Origin: Conchocele bisecta | Taxonomy: Eukaryota > Mollusca > Bivalvia > Lucinida > Thyasiridae | Length of the DNA: 64,000 nucleotides | Direction: 5' to 3' | NCBI GenBank assembly: GCA_029237695.1 | Contig: CM055266.1 | Span: 121,014,569 to 121,078,568 of the forward strand | In this document: one piece after another, positions 1 through 11,215 of the stretch | How the letters are laid out: each line of letters begins with the position of its first letter | Numbering within the stretch: position 1 is the stretch's first letter | Position numbers and translations under genes: made by a program | Notes under the pieces: model-generated | Told to the model about the DNA's origin: nothing | Database searches by the model: none | The model's input: the letters and a program-made list of their open reading frames with translations, nothing else

Positions 1-164
1 CGTATGCAGGAATAGTATGCATTGCCTGTACGAGTGAAACAAAATACGATTAATTACTAAATACGTCATAAATATGTCAGGTCAGGTATGTCATATATTT
101 CAGACGATGCTCATGTACCGTGTGTGGATATACGAGCGTACATATTTTACAGAATCATCATACG

Positions 165-863
165 TTAAAGGTACATGCCCACTCAATAGGTACAAACTGT
201 TCTTTATATCGGAGAAATCATCTGAGACATTTTCTGGCAACATAAACATTCATTCACCATTACCCCATTGATATACATTTTATATCAGACGTACATTTCC
301 ACACTGATATCAGGGGCGATAGCCGTGTTTTCTTAAACTGTTAACGGACATTACTATTTATTCTCTGTATTTAGTTTTTGATGTGCAATGATCATACTTT
401 ATAATCTGTCGAAAATATTTTTCAAGTAACGCATTTAATTAGTATAAATAATTAAACTATGTCATGCCTCATTTGCGCATGAAAATAGTCTGATACCAAC
501 GCGAGTCACTATCGGTAAAATACATATTACTGAATGAGTATATCTGTATAGCATGTGGCCTGATTAGCTCAGTAGGTAGAGCGTCGGACTGCGGATCGGG
601 AGACCCCACCTCGACCTGCTCCGAATGGCCGGTTCGGCAAGACAACTTCGTGCTAGCCTAGTTCTATCGGATGGGGACTTAAAATAGTCGTTCCCGACAT
701 GTAAGGTCATCGAGCCAGTGCCGTCGTTGAATCAAAGCATTTACATCTACATTTTATCTGTATAGCGGGCACTCCGAATATTTAGAACTCGTGACATAAT
801 TATACACTTATTTAAATCCTATAAAGAACATTGTGTGCCTACTGAGTGGGCACGTACCTTTAA
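165..863. mobile_element. TTAA-flanked TIR element (about 0.7 kb)
   Basis: The two ends are inverted copies of one another: TTAAAGGTACATGCCCACTC at the left and its near-complement at the right. The similarity continues inward for almost 50 bases through a 'gttctttata' block. Both ends carry TTAA, the target site of piggyBac-type transposases. No transposase frame is visible inside, so it is probably a non-autonomous piggyBac-like passenger (inference). It contains a tRNA-derived SINE. The same end sequence recurs inside the tandem array near 57.2 and 59.1 kb. Confidence 0.6.
555..760 (+). mobile_element. tRNA-derived SINE (partial or degenerate)
   Basis: A perfect RNA polymerase III A box, TAGCTCAGTAGG (565-576), sits in a tRNA-like context with a paired D arm (GCTC/GAGC) and an anticodon-arm-like stem after it. 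The tRNA then breaks down: there is no proper variable loop, T arm or 3' acceptor strand, and only a weak B-box-like GGTTCGGCAAG near 632. A tRNA-like head followed by an unrelated body is the usual SINE layout. It is not a functional tRNA gene. The 3' end is approximate. Confidence 0.6.
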
Positions 864-1468
864 CTTTTGATCAAGGAACCACTGATTCGGAATCCGGAAT
901 GTTCTCTTGTGTGAGGGACAGTGTAAATCGGTAGATTTAGTTTACCATCTGACTGAGCAGGTCGAAAACCCAAACACAATAGTCTTGTGTATCTATTCAA
1001 TATGTATATGGTGGAAGGTAGCATTTAAATTGTCCAGAAAAGATTATTATAATTCAAATCTGGCCTCCACAAAAATAGACAAATAAATATTTGGATACAA
1101 AATCCAAAGTTGTGTATAATATTTTGAGAAACTATAGCTGTCTTGTCTCACATCGACTGGAATGCAAGTTTTTCCATTTGCGCACGATTTTCGATATAAA
1201 TATCCTGGCTAACGCATAATAAGGCCACAACAAGTTCTTTCCCTGTTAACTTGGTTAGGCGTCCGCGTGCGGGTAGGTTTTGAAATGGTTCTGTGAAAAA
1301 ACAACCACAATGTGTATGCTATTTTACACTATTTTTTTGTGAAGTTAATTAAATATGAAAAGTTATTGGGGGACTTGTCCAAGTATTAAATCCGTTCATG
1401 AATCTCCACTTAATAAGTTTAATAGGAGTATTTTTTCTTATTGTTCTAAAGTTTACTGGCGGAAATTT
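864..1468. other. No recognised feature
   Basis: AT-rich sequence without a supported gene or obvious repeat. Confidence 0.5.
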
Positions 1469-1530
1469 AAATTTATGCTAAAAACTTCCTCAACCCTTAA
1501 AGGGTTGAGGAAGTTTTTAACATAAATTTA
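1469..1530. repeat. Near-perfect hairpin, 31-bp arms
   Basis: Two arms of about 31 bases, with one mismatch, are separated by only a couple of bases at 1499-1501 (core CCTCAACCCTT/AAGGGTTGAGG). No clear target-site duplication is visible. It is probably a miniature foldback element or the remnant of one. Confidence 0.7.
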
Positions 1531-1860
1531 CCTTCATTTCCTTCAAGACCTTGTTTGTTTTTACTAGATACGTAGGTACATTTTGATCAACTGGTTGAAC
1601 GCTTAACATAGAAAATATATAGTATGGCCTAACGTTAACATCAAAAACTGAATGACACAAACTCCAAGTAAACTGATACCATAAATAGTGAATAATTACA
1701 GATGCCATTGAAAAATGGGGCATAAATATATATACATGTCTTCTATTCCTTTTGCTGAGTTTCTGAGCATGCTGCAAGAGTGAGCCAGTCCGTGCATGTT
1801 GGCCAACAGGCTGACAAAAAGGACATTACGGCATATACGACCAGTGTAGTCCCAAATCTA

Positions 1861-2126
1861 CGGAGCCCCGCAGGGGACGTAGAATTCTTTTTTATTAATT
1901 CGTTGTCACGAAATAACAATTCGTTCCCACGAAATAACAATTAGTTCCCTCAATTTAACAATTCGTTCCCACGAATTAACAATTTGTTCCCTAAATTTAA
2001 CAATTCGTTCCCACGATATAACAATTGTTAATTGTGGGAACATAGTTGTTATATCGTGGGAACGAATTGTTAATTGTTAATTAAAACGAATTAATAAAAA
2101 AAATCCATCTCCCCTGCGGGGCTCCG
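1861..2126. mobile_element. Foldback element of the GTTCCCACG family, copy 1
   Basis: Terminal inverted repeats CGGAGCCCCGCAGGGGACGT are flanked by TA on both sides. The interior is built from many short direct and inverted units of the type AACAATTCGTTCCCACGA, so the whole element can fold on itself. There is no coding capacity. A second full copy lies at 34970-35273 and a right-end fragment follows the first N gap. TA duplication suggests a Tc1/mariner-like mobiliser (inference). Confidence 0.75.
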
Positions 2127-2181
2127 TACAAATCAACCTTCACATTCACGCTCCGTACAAATCAACCTTCACATTCACGCT
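2122..2181 (+). repeat. 30-bp unit duplicated in tandem
   Basis: A 30-base unit beginning CTCCGTACAAATCAACC occurs twice head to tail. The first copy starts inside the right TIR of the foldback element and runs into the flank, so the duplication captured the element's last bases plus neighbouring DNA. A local replication slip after insertion would explain it. Confidence 0.7.
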
Positions 2182-2635
2182 GTTGTTATTCGGTCAAAAG
2201 AACATCATTGCAAAAGTGAAAGACATCATCAACAGGAACACGACTACCAGAAAAAAAGTATACATTAAAAAAGGAGCCAATTACTCAGAATTTTAGGAAT
2301 TTAGAACAGCCCAAAATGTAACATTGAAAAGTCGATGTTCTGTATGTATTAGGGGTGAAAGGGGAAAACCCGTCTCCGGTATGAATTACACGAACACGCC
2401 ACCCATATGAGCTACGTGTTGCGAGCACATCACCAGTATGTAGGAGCGGGATTTGAAAGCAGGTCACCAGTATGTATTACCTGAATACATGCGAGGACCA
2501 TGAGAAGGGATTGCGGCCACATCTTGGCTTCTGTACTTCAGTCTTCTAGCTAACAACCTGGTAGTTCTGACAGAAGGCTACTCGACATTCGCTCTCCGGT
2601 AAACGTTCGGTCTGTGTTCCCTGGAAGTGATACAT
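2182..2635. other. No recognised gene; one small repeat scrap
   Basis: The only recognisable item is 'taggggtgaaagggg' near 2349, a scrap of the TTAA-flanked family whose fuller copy is at 5729-5938. Confidence 0.4.
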
Positions 2636-2841
2636 GTGACAAGGCTTAGGAAACGGGATGGGCGAGGCTCTGTCGAGCACATCCCGTTTCCGTGCCGCGC
2701 CATATATTTTTCCCATTCACGGCACTAACCTACTATTCTATTTATCCCGACAAAACCGTGATTAGGTCGTATCAAAGGGATATCAAAAAGTTTCACTGCA
2801 TCGTGTTTCATGACACATACGCACTGTGTTGACGGGATAAA
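2636..2841. repeat. Interspersed repeat ending in GTGTTGACGGGATAA, copy 1
   Basis: It starts with GGCTTAGGAAACGGGATGGG, passes through a complementary pair (GGGATGGGCGAGGCT / AGCACATCCCGTTTCC) and ends with CACTGTGTTGACGGGATAAA. The same sequence recurs at 17936-18252, 37235-37348, 38360-38800 and 63728-63815, in varying completeness and orientation. No coding capacity; non-autonomous and of unknown class. Confidence 0.6.
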
Positions 2842-3482
2842 TACTTGTATTCCTCCATAAGCATGAAGAGTGTTTGTTTAATTGTGTTTAACGGCCTACC
2901 ACAGCTAAGGTCATTTAAAGCCGGGCCAACCGGTTCGATCCCGCATGCAATCTGCTGCATGGGGGGAAGGGGGGGGGGGGGGGAGGGGGATCCCAAAATC
3001 ATAACGGAATATTTACATCGACATAAATATATCTTCAGATCTGAAATTAGAATAACCTGACCTGGTGCCAGGTCCATACCACACCAAAGTCATTGGCCCC
3101 GGGCTTTCGCTAAAAGTAATTGCATAAGGAATAAACGTATTACTCTTATAAGGGGTATAGTATAACCAGATTCAACTATCACATACAAGAATGCCAAAAA
3201 CTTACCAGAGGACCAGACCAGGTCTCCGTTCGGGATACCCGTAAAGATGAACCCGATCGTTAAATTGCCCATGAAGAGTGACCATTGTACATGTAGCGTC
3301 TAGCCAACTAGCATACCTCCAGGCGTAGATGGGAATCAATAATGTCGAGGTGTCATATATAGTTCACGAGCAATACTGTCCATTTATATTACACCTTGTA
3401 TGTAGTTGACCTCCGTCACAAGTTGAAGTAATAACCAAGGTACAGTACTAGCAAATATTATGGAAAGGCATTATTGCATATA

Positions 3483-3699
3483 CAGCGGAACCTCTCCAAA
3501 CCGGACACCCTGGGAGGAGGTCCCCAGGGTGTCCGGTTTGGAGAGGTTCCACTGTAAATCAGACATGTGAGCACTTCATAACACATTCTAGTGTTTTGCA
3601 ATCATGAAAAGTCATGCAATCAGAGATACATAACAGCGAAACACATCAAAGCTGAACATCCATATATTCCCGAGTGTTCGGTTTATAGGGGTTCCATTG
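3483..3699. mobile_element. Pogo/Tigger-like MITE, copy 1
   Basis: It begins CAGCGGAACCTCT and ends with the complement, GGGGTTCCATTG, with TA on both sides. Near the left end is a tight hairpin built from AAACCGGACACCCTGGGAGG and its complement. Ends of the type CAGTGGAACCTCT with TA duplications are typical of pogo/Tigger elements (established); the assignment of this short copy is inference. Sister copies are at 7858, 22757 and 36626. Confidence 0.65.
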
Positions 3700-3983
3700 T
3701 ATCTGTTATCACAGGTGTTTAAACAGATGGTCATTATTTTGGTGTCATGTGGGTATTTTGGTGGATTTGGATAGATTTTTGTGGATTTCGATGGTTTTGG
3801 GTCATTTACATAGTTGTGTGAAACTATTAATTACACACGACATAAATCGTCAATTATCTACACATTCACCGTTCCGAAATTTCGGGCAACCTTTATACAT
3901 GTACTGTCAAAATGCCCGTATTCGCGGGAGGTGACGTAAATTGTATGTTGGTAACACTGCACAGAAAACCACCAGATATACCG

Positions 3984-4527
3984 AAATAAACCATAAAACA
4001 CCGAAATATGAACCGATCTTCAAGAATATGTGCCTGTTATTGCAACTAAGTGGTATATTAACCACCAAAGTCAACACACACACTTCAGAACGCCGTCAAC
4101 AAAGCATGCTAACCATTACCAGATTACACTGCTATATTATTTTTGTCGTCTGCTGTTTATTTTCTATTTTCCATTTTTATCACCAAAAACATGCTTTGAC
4201 AGCTCTTTAGAATACTTTCTGACATGCTTTAACAGAACTTTAGAATCATATCATTTCCATTGGAAATGATTCTCATGTGCTGTTAAACCATGTTTTTATT
4301 GAGAAATAAGGCTATATAAAAACAACAGCAGACGATAAAACACCAAAATATGGATCGATCTTCAAGAATCTGTGCCTGTTATTGCAACAAAGTGGTACAT
4401 TAACCACCAACTGAAAGTCAACACACACTTCAGAACACCGTCAAAAAAGCATGTTAACCCTTGCACTGCTATACTATTTTTATAGTCTGCTGTTTATTTT
4501 CTATTTTCCATTTTTATCACCAAAACA
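3984..4527 (+). repeat. Direct duplication of a ~200-bp segment
   Basis: The segment at about 3984-4193 recurs at about 4333-4527 with scattered differences (shared 'cgatcttcaagaat', 'gtgcctgttattgcaac', 'ctgctgtttattttc'). The spacer contains a small palindrome around ATCATTTCCATTGGAAATGA (4250-4269). No convincing protein is encoded. Confidence 0.65.
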
Positions 4528-4529
4528 TC

Positions 4530-4612
4530 ATTAAATGTAAATCCATCAATTTAAATTTCCAGACGATCCTAAATTCGCACTAACGAACATTTTAGTTAAA
4601 CGGACCCCTGTT
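4530..4612. mobile_element. CAGGGG-type palindromic MITE, fragment
   Basis: The sequence from 'taaatccatcaattt' to 'aaacggacccctg' matches the right third of the 247-bp element at 18946-19192, with several substitutions. Only one end is present. Confidence 0.55.
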
Positions 4613-4771
4613 TCTCAAAAGCAGGGCAGGTGATTCACTGATTCAACCGCGAACGGTATAGGCTGATCGGATGCACAGGCTGATCCGGATCTATGCTAAC
4701 AGATGTCATATACCCCATTTCTCCAGTGACAGCTATATTTGTGAAACAGTGTCCATTGTAGCCATCGTAAT

Positions 4772-4872
4772 TACAGATCATCATACACATCCGCGCAACT
4801 TGTGATCAGGCCTTAGTTAATTATTCAGTCACGTGTTTGACATAAGTTGCGCGGATGTGTATGATGATCTGT
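4772..4872. repeat. Foldback with perfect 29-bp arms
   Basis: Arms of 29 identical bases (ACAGATCATCATACACATCC and onward) flank a 43-bp loop. The identity of the arms suggests recent insertion or gene conversion. No sister copy was seen in this window. Confidence 0.7.
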
Positions 4873-5728
4873 CTGCCCCAGGTTGACACTACATGTAGCA
4901 AAGTTACTGCCGTCAGCAAACATGCTAATTTACATTTGTTACGATGCGTCAGGACCAAGCTCAATAATTGTTGCAGGCGTGTCTTCCTAACTACTCCATG
5001 TGACTTGCAGCTCTGAGCAAATAAACGTAACTACTTACTGCATTACTCGCTCGTTGCTGCCGTGCTATTGTACATGCATCTATAATTGTGACAAACGTCG
5101 TAAGGGTCAGTTTGTCCACAGCAGTCAAGTACTCACCTGTATCACGTAGAATATTCCCACGTCAATGTTGAAGTATATTCACAGTGGCGTATATCCAGTC
5201 ACCATCTACATGTGTTATTGAAGCCTGAACGTACGATATACACTTCCAAAATCCCTACAGTTTACTACAATACGTCCAGCACATTATATGTAATTTCCAC
5301 CTTTGTGGTCGTATCGTTCAGTTGATTGAATAGAACACAATAGTTACATAGTCACGATCGAATATCGCGAAATGTCGTGTACCTGTCTTATCACCTCCGT
5401 CAACTGTCGTGTTACGTCTAAATTCAACACCAACAGGGTGGTAGTATTAAATAGGATGCAATTGAATCACCGAACCATCTTGATGACACATTTTCCCACA
5501 CAATAACAACAACATACACAGGTACCACCAGTTTGAACGGTAAGGCAATGCATGCTGAACGTACTGGTCACGGTGCGTGGTTCACAAAAATCACCCATGC
5601 GTGGCAGGCTGACTGGTAGGAGGGTGAGTATTTACGTGTTTTCGTCTAATTGTGTCACATCCGTAATGGTGTCACCGACCCACGGAATAACAAACATTCA
5701 GTGGCAAATACTCGGCGATGGAACAGCG
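4873..5728. other. No recognised feature
   Basis: Unique-looking sequence without a supportable gene. Confidence 0.4.
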
Positions 5729-5938
5729 TTAACCCTTCCATCACCACATACCTCCATACTAATATTTGCAAATGATGTAGATCCGGATGAGCCTGCTCGT
5801 AACGAGCCGTCTCATCAGGATCTGCATCAAATGCGGGTATTTTCTTTTTCATCAAAAATACCCGTTTCCGATAAATGAAATAGTCTGAAGAATAAAATGG
5901 GAGTGTCCATTCCTGTTACTTAGGGGTGAAAGGCTTAA
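5729..5938. mobile_element. TTAA-flanked MITE, piggyBac-like ends
   Basis: TTAACCCTTCCATCACC at the left matches the complement of the right end, GGGGTGAAAGGCTTAA. Inside is a palindromic box, GATCCGGATGAGCCTGCTCG with its complement. TTAA duplication plus CCC...GGG ends is the piggyBac signature. Copies with the same ends are embedded in the 56-60 kb tandem array. Confidence 0.6.
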
Positions 5939-6658
5939 CAACAAAAGGTCATGAATATGGGCCGGCGACTGACCCTGTCGACACGAGCAACAATTGTGGG
6001 TTGTTGATTATGATGTCGTAATTATGTTGATGACGGCCGTAAACATACCTCAGCGACAGAATGGCGAAAAGCGTAGTCCCTGATCAGACTGCGCAGATGC
6101 GCATGCTGGTCTGGGACTACGTTGATCGCAAACGTCGTAAGATGTAGTTTGTCAACAAACGACCCGTATACGTAGCCATAGATCCATCGTTCGCCTGTAA
6201 AATTATGAATACATTCCAAGGTCAACTTGCGCAGCACACAGCCTCATCAGGGTATACGTTGTCCACCATTTTGAAAAATGACATAATATTACTATTGATC
6301 TAGACGATATTATGATTGTGTCATTATGAATGCCTCGATTCGGGGTCTCAATTTGTTGGTAAGGCGAATAGCCCAGACTATACTTAACTAGGTAGGGTCG
6401 GGTTTCTAATTACAATGTATTAATTTGTTAGTGCTACTTAGTAGTTCGACTGTTATAAGTGCCAGTATGGCTTAATTATTGCTTGCCAACTTGATTTGAG
6501 GAATATAATAAATAGTAAACAGGTTAAACATGATTTCATGGCGACAGCAATCGAAATTGACACTTGTTTCACAGAAAGGTGTGTAGCATGTCACTAGGTA
6601 GGGTGGAGTTGACCGGACCGCTAGACTTTTTAAGCATAATGTCCACCACTCAAATGAG
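5939..6658. other. No recognised gene
   Basis: A GATCAGACTGCGCAGATGCG box near 6082 resembles the centre of the GGAGAAATG family but has no family ends. Nothing else is supportable. Confidence 0.35.
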
Positions 6659-6874
6659 GCTGTGACTGGAGAAATGTGGCTTTATGGGATTTGTGACCAG
6701 TGTATCTCCTGATCAAATAGGACACTCATGTAGCCTGATAGTGATCCAGAGTGCTGGTTAGGAACATGACGTTTCATTGATGAAATGGCGAACAGTGTAG
6801 ATCCTGATCAGACTGTGCGACAGTCTGATCTGGATCTACACTGGTCGCAAAACCCGTAAGCCCCATTGGGTCAA
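6659..6874. mobile_element. GGAGAAATG foldback MITE, divergent copy
   Basis: The left end is TGTGACTGGAGAAATGTGGC. The right part carries GATCAGACTGTGCGACAGTC and ends in CGCAAAACCCGTAAGCCCC. It is a diverged member of the ~215-bp family whose best copies are at 34378 and 60713. The interior differs, so this may be two overlapping fragments. Confidence 0.5.
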
Positions 6875-7484
6875 CGGCCAAGTACCTGTATTTCGCTACA
6901 ATTGCAACACATGCAGTTGAACACATGAACACTTGCAAACACATCATGGGCATCATGGGCATCATGAGTAGGGATAGAGACATATAGAACGTGTTGAACG
7001 AGCAGAAGGACCAAGAAATACAAGTAGTGCGAGTGTTGTACGGTCTGTGTTCTCGTCCGGCGGCCCATATACCCCCAGGGCCTAACCAGCTGCATGCGTA
7101 CGTCGTCATCTGCTGTCATGTTCAACGTCATCGTATTTGATTAACCTGTCGGGAGCGACACGCCATGTAATATACACCATACAGTGACCTGTGGTATATC
7201 ATTATACAGGGCGTCCACGAAGTATGGTAAGCTGCACTTGGAACTATCTTTCTAACGTCATACAGTGTAGCTATCAAATATAATACATGTATGTTTCAAA
7301 CAGTTCCATCGCTCTCACGACTGCAGAAAACTAAACGAAAATACACATAATACTAATTGTTTTATACCAATTTTACCATACGTACCAAATATCACGTCAA
7401 TTAATAATTTATGACGTTATCCAGGTGACGTCGTTCCACGGTCATCCCTTCTCTTGCTCTCACGATCAAATTGTCAATCACCCG

Positions 7485-7714
7485 TATGTGGCCGTGACTG
7501 GATAAATGGGGCTAATGGGTTTTGCAACCAGTGTAGATCCAGTGTGCATCCGCACAGTCTGATCAGGATCTGCCCATAAATGAAACACCTGTCATGCTTC
7601 TAACGAACAATATAGATAGTTAAATGCAGGCTACAGGAGTGTGGTTTTTATTTAACCAGGAACTACACTGGTCACACATCCCATAAGCCACATTTCTCCA
7701 GTCACAGCACATAG
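7485..7714. mobile_element. GGAGAAATG foldback MITE, copy
   Basis: The left end GTGACTGGATAAATGGGGCT and right end CCACATTTCTCCAGTCACAG are complementary. The central palindrome GCACAGTCTGATCAGGATCT is partly preserved. Non-coding passenger element. Confidence 0.6.
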
Positions 7715-7857
7715 CACAAATATAACACTCGGACCTAGGATCCATAAAATGGTCGATTGCGTCGCAGGTCCGTGTCTTAGATATGTGTATCATTATAGGC
7801 CACCGACATATCGAACAAATATAAATAAATATAAAACGACAACACACAACAAACATA

Positions 7858-8073
7858 CAGTGAAACCTCTCTAAACCGGACACCCTGGGAGGTCCCCAGG
7901 GTGTTCGTCTTAGAGAGGTTTCACTGTAAATCAGGCATGTAATCATTCTGAGCCATAGTTGTGTGTCATGCGATCACGAACAGACATTATCACCTGATAT
8001 AAATGACGAATAAACTCCTGAAAAATAAGATCACAGGTGTTTTATTGGTGTTCGGTTTAGAGATGTTTCACTG
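7858..8073. mobile_element. Pogo/Tigger-like MITE, copy 2
   Basis: CAGTGAAACCTCTCTAAACC at the left and GTTTAGAGATGTTTCACTG at the right, with TA on both sides. The left-end hairpin CACCCTGGGAGGTCCCCAGGGTG is conserved. Same orientation as copy 1. The non-terminal part (atcattctgagccatag... gatcacaggtgt) matches, in complement, the copies at 22757 and 36626. Confidence 0.7.
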
Positions 8074-8369
8074 TACCACGTAGAAGACAACAATTTCAAT
8101 TATTTGCGCCAAATTGATAGTGAATTGATACCTCGTTCATCATTAACAGGCGGGGTGATTGGTGAACTGACACACATTCATTCATTCACTGTCAACGAGA
8201 TATATGAGAAATATGTGGGGTCATGTGTGGCCAGACATACTTTGTTTTCCGTTTATATAAATGACCATAACATACTGCTATTGTATGTCTATGTAAACAC
8301 TCATAGAGGGCTTAGTTATGTGTTGCACCATGACATAACGTCTCTGTTGTCACCAGTATAAGTATATGG

Positions 8370-8776
8370 TTATATCACGGTTCGTACACATGTACGAGGA
8401 GATAATCCGCGAGCTTTAGCGAGTGGATTATCGACCGTACATGCGGACGAAGGACGAACGTGATATATATGGAACGCCAAATCTACATAAACTCAAATAA
8501 TTAATGCTAGCTTCAAATAATTAATGCTCTCTCTAATTCTATTAGTGCTCTCTCAATTTCAATTATTGATCTCTCTAATTCAATTTGTGCTCTCTCTAAT
8601 TCAATTTGAGCTCTCTCTAATTCAATTTCATTAATAGAGAGAGCATGAATTAAATTTGAGAGAGCACTAATTGAATTTGAGATATCACTAATTGAATTTG
8701 AGAGAGCACAACTTGAATTAGAGAGAGCACTAATTGAATTTGAGAGAGCACTAATTGAATTAGAGAGAACATTAAA
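8370..8776. repeat. CTCTCTAATTC foldback, left block
   Basis: A head ('atatcacggttcgt', then an AGATAATCCGCGAGC / GTGGATTATC pair) is followed by an array of ~20-base units CTCTCTAATTCAATTAGTG. Around 8630 the array switches to its complement (AATTGAATTTGAGAGAGCAC). The segment 'ggaacgccaaatctaca' at 8471 recurs inverted at 12541-12557, suggesting matching ends of one family. Confidence 0.65.
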
Positions 8777-10984
8777 TGTATGTAAGTAAGTAAGTAAGTA
8801 ATTTGTTTATTATAGTGACATGTGTAAACGTACACGAATAGATATAACATTGATAATCATACTAATTACACCCGGCCCATTGGACCTATATGTCACCTTG
8901 TTGCAACATAAATGTTTCACTTGATTCAAATAGTGTCTGGTGTTTGCAGAACATGAGTTTCTGGTTGCATGCATTTGCCGGACAATGACCGGACCAACGC
9001 TCAGGCCCCGACCCACGGTCACAACAGCTTACGGAGCATTTTACTCATCAATACTGACAGCATTGATGTCTTAATGCGACCGTATTCTGTACAAATGCGT
9101 GAGCAGGTGGATTAGCAGGCTCGGGATTTCCAGCAAATACATGCGACCGAATTATACAATTTGGCTTGTCGATGACCAGTGTAGTTTTTAATCGATATGC
9201 GTGTATACGCAGTTCGATTCGAAGCTAAACTGTCAATTGGCTAGTATTATTGAACAGAGCAAAGTTCAATCATGCCGTGTTACTAATCAGCATAATCTGG
9301 ATTTACTCTGGTCACAAAGGAATGAAATAGGTGTATACGTCAGTCGCTGAGTGAGGTATTGTGGAATAATAACTGGTGAGTAAATGTGTGTCATCCGAGT
9401 TAATCACATAGCATTTGACGACTTTCACTTGTGATAGTGTACATGTACTTATATTGTCAAATTAAGGGTTTATTTGTGAACAGTGTATATGCTCATCAGC
9501 ATACGGATCACCGCAGTCTGATGAGGAAATAAACTGCTCAATAAATATAACACATACACACCAGACCAATGCGATGCGATATGTTGGCCTATAATATATA
9601 CCCTGACCAATCCGCACTGGCACGATGGCTGATCCGGGTCTACACTGGTTGCCCTGTTGTATGATAGCCTCATTTTCGGTTTGATATTATTGATTTAAGA
9701 TGGTTATTGTGATCACAGATTGTAGGATTTAGTTGTAAATGATGTTTCGGCGTCTCAGATATGCTTTCACAATATATTTGCTTATTTGTCTAGCACAGTT
9801 CTGAATAAGAAAGCGAAGTTTATCTGTATCACTTAGAGTTGTGAAGTTAACTGCTGTATTTAGGTAATTAAAAAGGTTTGTTCTTATGTCTGTATACAGT
9901 TCACAGTGTAGAATGAAGTGAGTTTCACTCTCTAACTGCCTGCAGATCACAAAATCTGCATATGCCGCTGGTCGGAGGTTTCACCTATATATCGTCCTGT
10001 TTCGATTCTTAGCGGGAGTATACCGCACCGGAATTGTGCCAGTAATGACCGTTCATATTTCTTCATGGAGAGCTGCAGGTACTGTTCTTGTTCGAAGCAT
10101 GTGTTGTATGTAATATATGCTCTTAGTTTAGGGACGTTAGTCACGCTTTGTTGCCAAATATTCGAGTAATAGTTTGTGATATGTGTCTTTGCAACAGTAA
10201 GATTTACCACCATTTTGTTGTCATAGTAGTTTGTCAAATCCAATTTGGTAAACACTTCACGCAATTCACTGCACCAATTGTTTTCACAAAGTATATAATC
10301 TCTTGTCAATGCGCGTTTTGTTATTCTATTGTCATCAAATTTATTCAATCTGTTCCAGTAACGGATTATGGATAGCCATCGACGGTAGTTACTTGGGAGC
10401 CAACCAATGTCTCCGGTAATTGCTAAAATTGGTGCGAATCGGTGGACTCCCATGTAATAACGTATGGCTCTATTTTGAACGTTGTCTATTGATTGGTAAG
10501 ATTTGTAGCCCCATACACCTGATGAGTAATCCAGAATGGGTATCACACACGATTCGTATACCTTTTCAAATGATTTAAGGCCGAACTCTTTAATAGAATG
10601 TATTTTCGAGATAATTTTCCCAAGAGCTCTGCCGGCGCCTTTCGATAACGTCTCTGCGTTAAATGTAAAATTACACTTGTAATGGAATGTTACACCCAGA
10701 TATGTGTATGTATCGACTGTTTCCAGGATATTTTGTCCTATTCTAAAAATGTGGTTGGTTTGGGGAGCGCGTCCTTTTCGAAAATGCATGCATTTGGATT
10801 TGTTAGTGTTTATGAGCACTCTCCATCGTTTGCACCAGTCGTGGAGCTTGTTCAGCATGAGTTGGAGATCCGTTTCTGACTTCGCAAGTAGTAAAATATC
10901 GTCCGCGTATAGTAAGATAGACAATGTATTGTCATCCAGTTGTATGTGTTTTTGAGCTCTCTGCAAATAATATAGAGCTAGCAC
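8777..10984 (-). mobile_element. 5'-truncated LINE with (TTAC)n tail
   Basis: On the minus strand, a reverse-transcriptase frame is followed by a long 3' region that ends in AATAAACAAATTAC and four TTAC repeats (8780-8803). A short tandem tail is how CR1/L2/Jockey-type LINEs often end. Blocks of the CTCTCTAATTC array touch both sides, so the LINE probably inserted into such an array. The endonuclease and the first half of the RT are missing. A GGAGAAATG-related segment sits in the 3' region at about 9470-9672. Confidence 0.65.
9729..10984 (-). pseudogene. Non-LTR reverse transcriptase, C-terminal part
   Basis: A 345-codon frame carries the RT catalytic box LLYADDILLLA (residues 24-34, metal-binding D28-D29), then the thumb region (YTYLGVTF, near 95) and the conserved VQNRAIRYYMGVHRFAP block typical of invertebrate LINEs. 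It ends at a stop near 9950. Shifting one frame continues into ESETHFILHC, the end of the usual C-terminal CCHC motif, so the stop reflects a one-base frameshift. The RT fingers, palm motifs A and B, and the upstream apurinic endonuclease are absent. Not functional alone. Clade is uncertain, CR1/Jockey-like by appearance. Confidence 0.8.
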
Positions 10985-11215
10985 GAATTCAATTAATGCT
11001 CTCTCTAATTCAATTATAGATCTCTCTAATTCAATTAGTGCTCTCTCTAATTGAATTTGTGCTCTCTCTAATTGAATTTGTGCTCTCTCTAATTCAAATT
11101 TGTGCTCTCTCTAATTGAATTTGTGCTCTCTCTAATTCAATTTGTGCTCTCTCTAATTCAATTTGTGCTCTCTCTATTAATTATCATTACAGCTAGCGCT
11201 AATTGAATTAAAGAG
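10985..11215. repeat. CTCTCTAATTC array, middle block
   Basis: Ten or more units of GTGCTCTCTCTAATTCAATT type in one orientation, ending in 'attaattatcattacagctagcgc', which also occurs at 12356-12380 in the next block. It abuts the truncated 5' end of the LINE. Confidence 0.7.

Noticed and set aside
555..640. Possible functional tRNA gene
   Set aside because: Only the 5' half matches; the T arm and 3' acceptor strand do not pair, so it is read as a SINE head.
2925..2945. B-box-like GGTTCGATCCC suggesting a second SINE or tRNA
   Set aside because: There is no A box at the proper distance upstream and no cloverleaf; the motif alone is too short.
8650..8850. Leucine-rich minus-strand frame
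   Set aside because: It arises from the CTCTCTAATTC array and the LINE tail.
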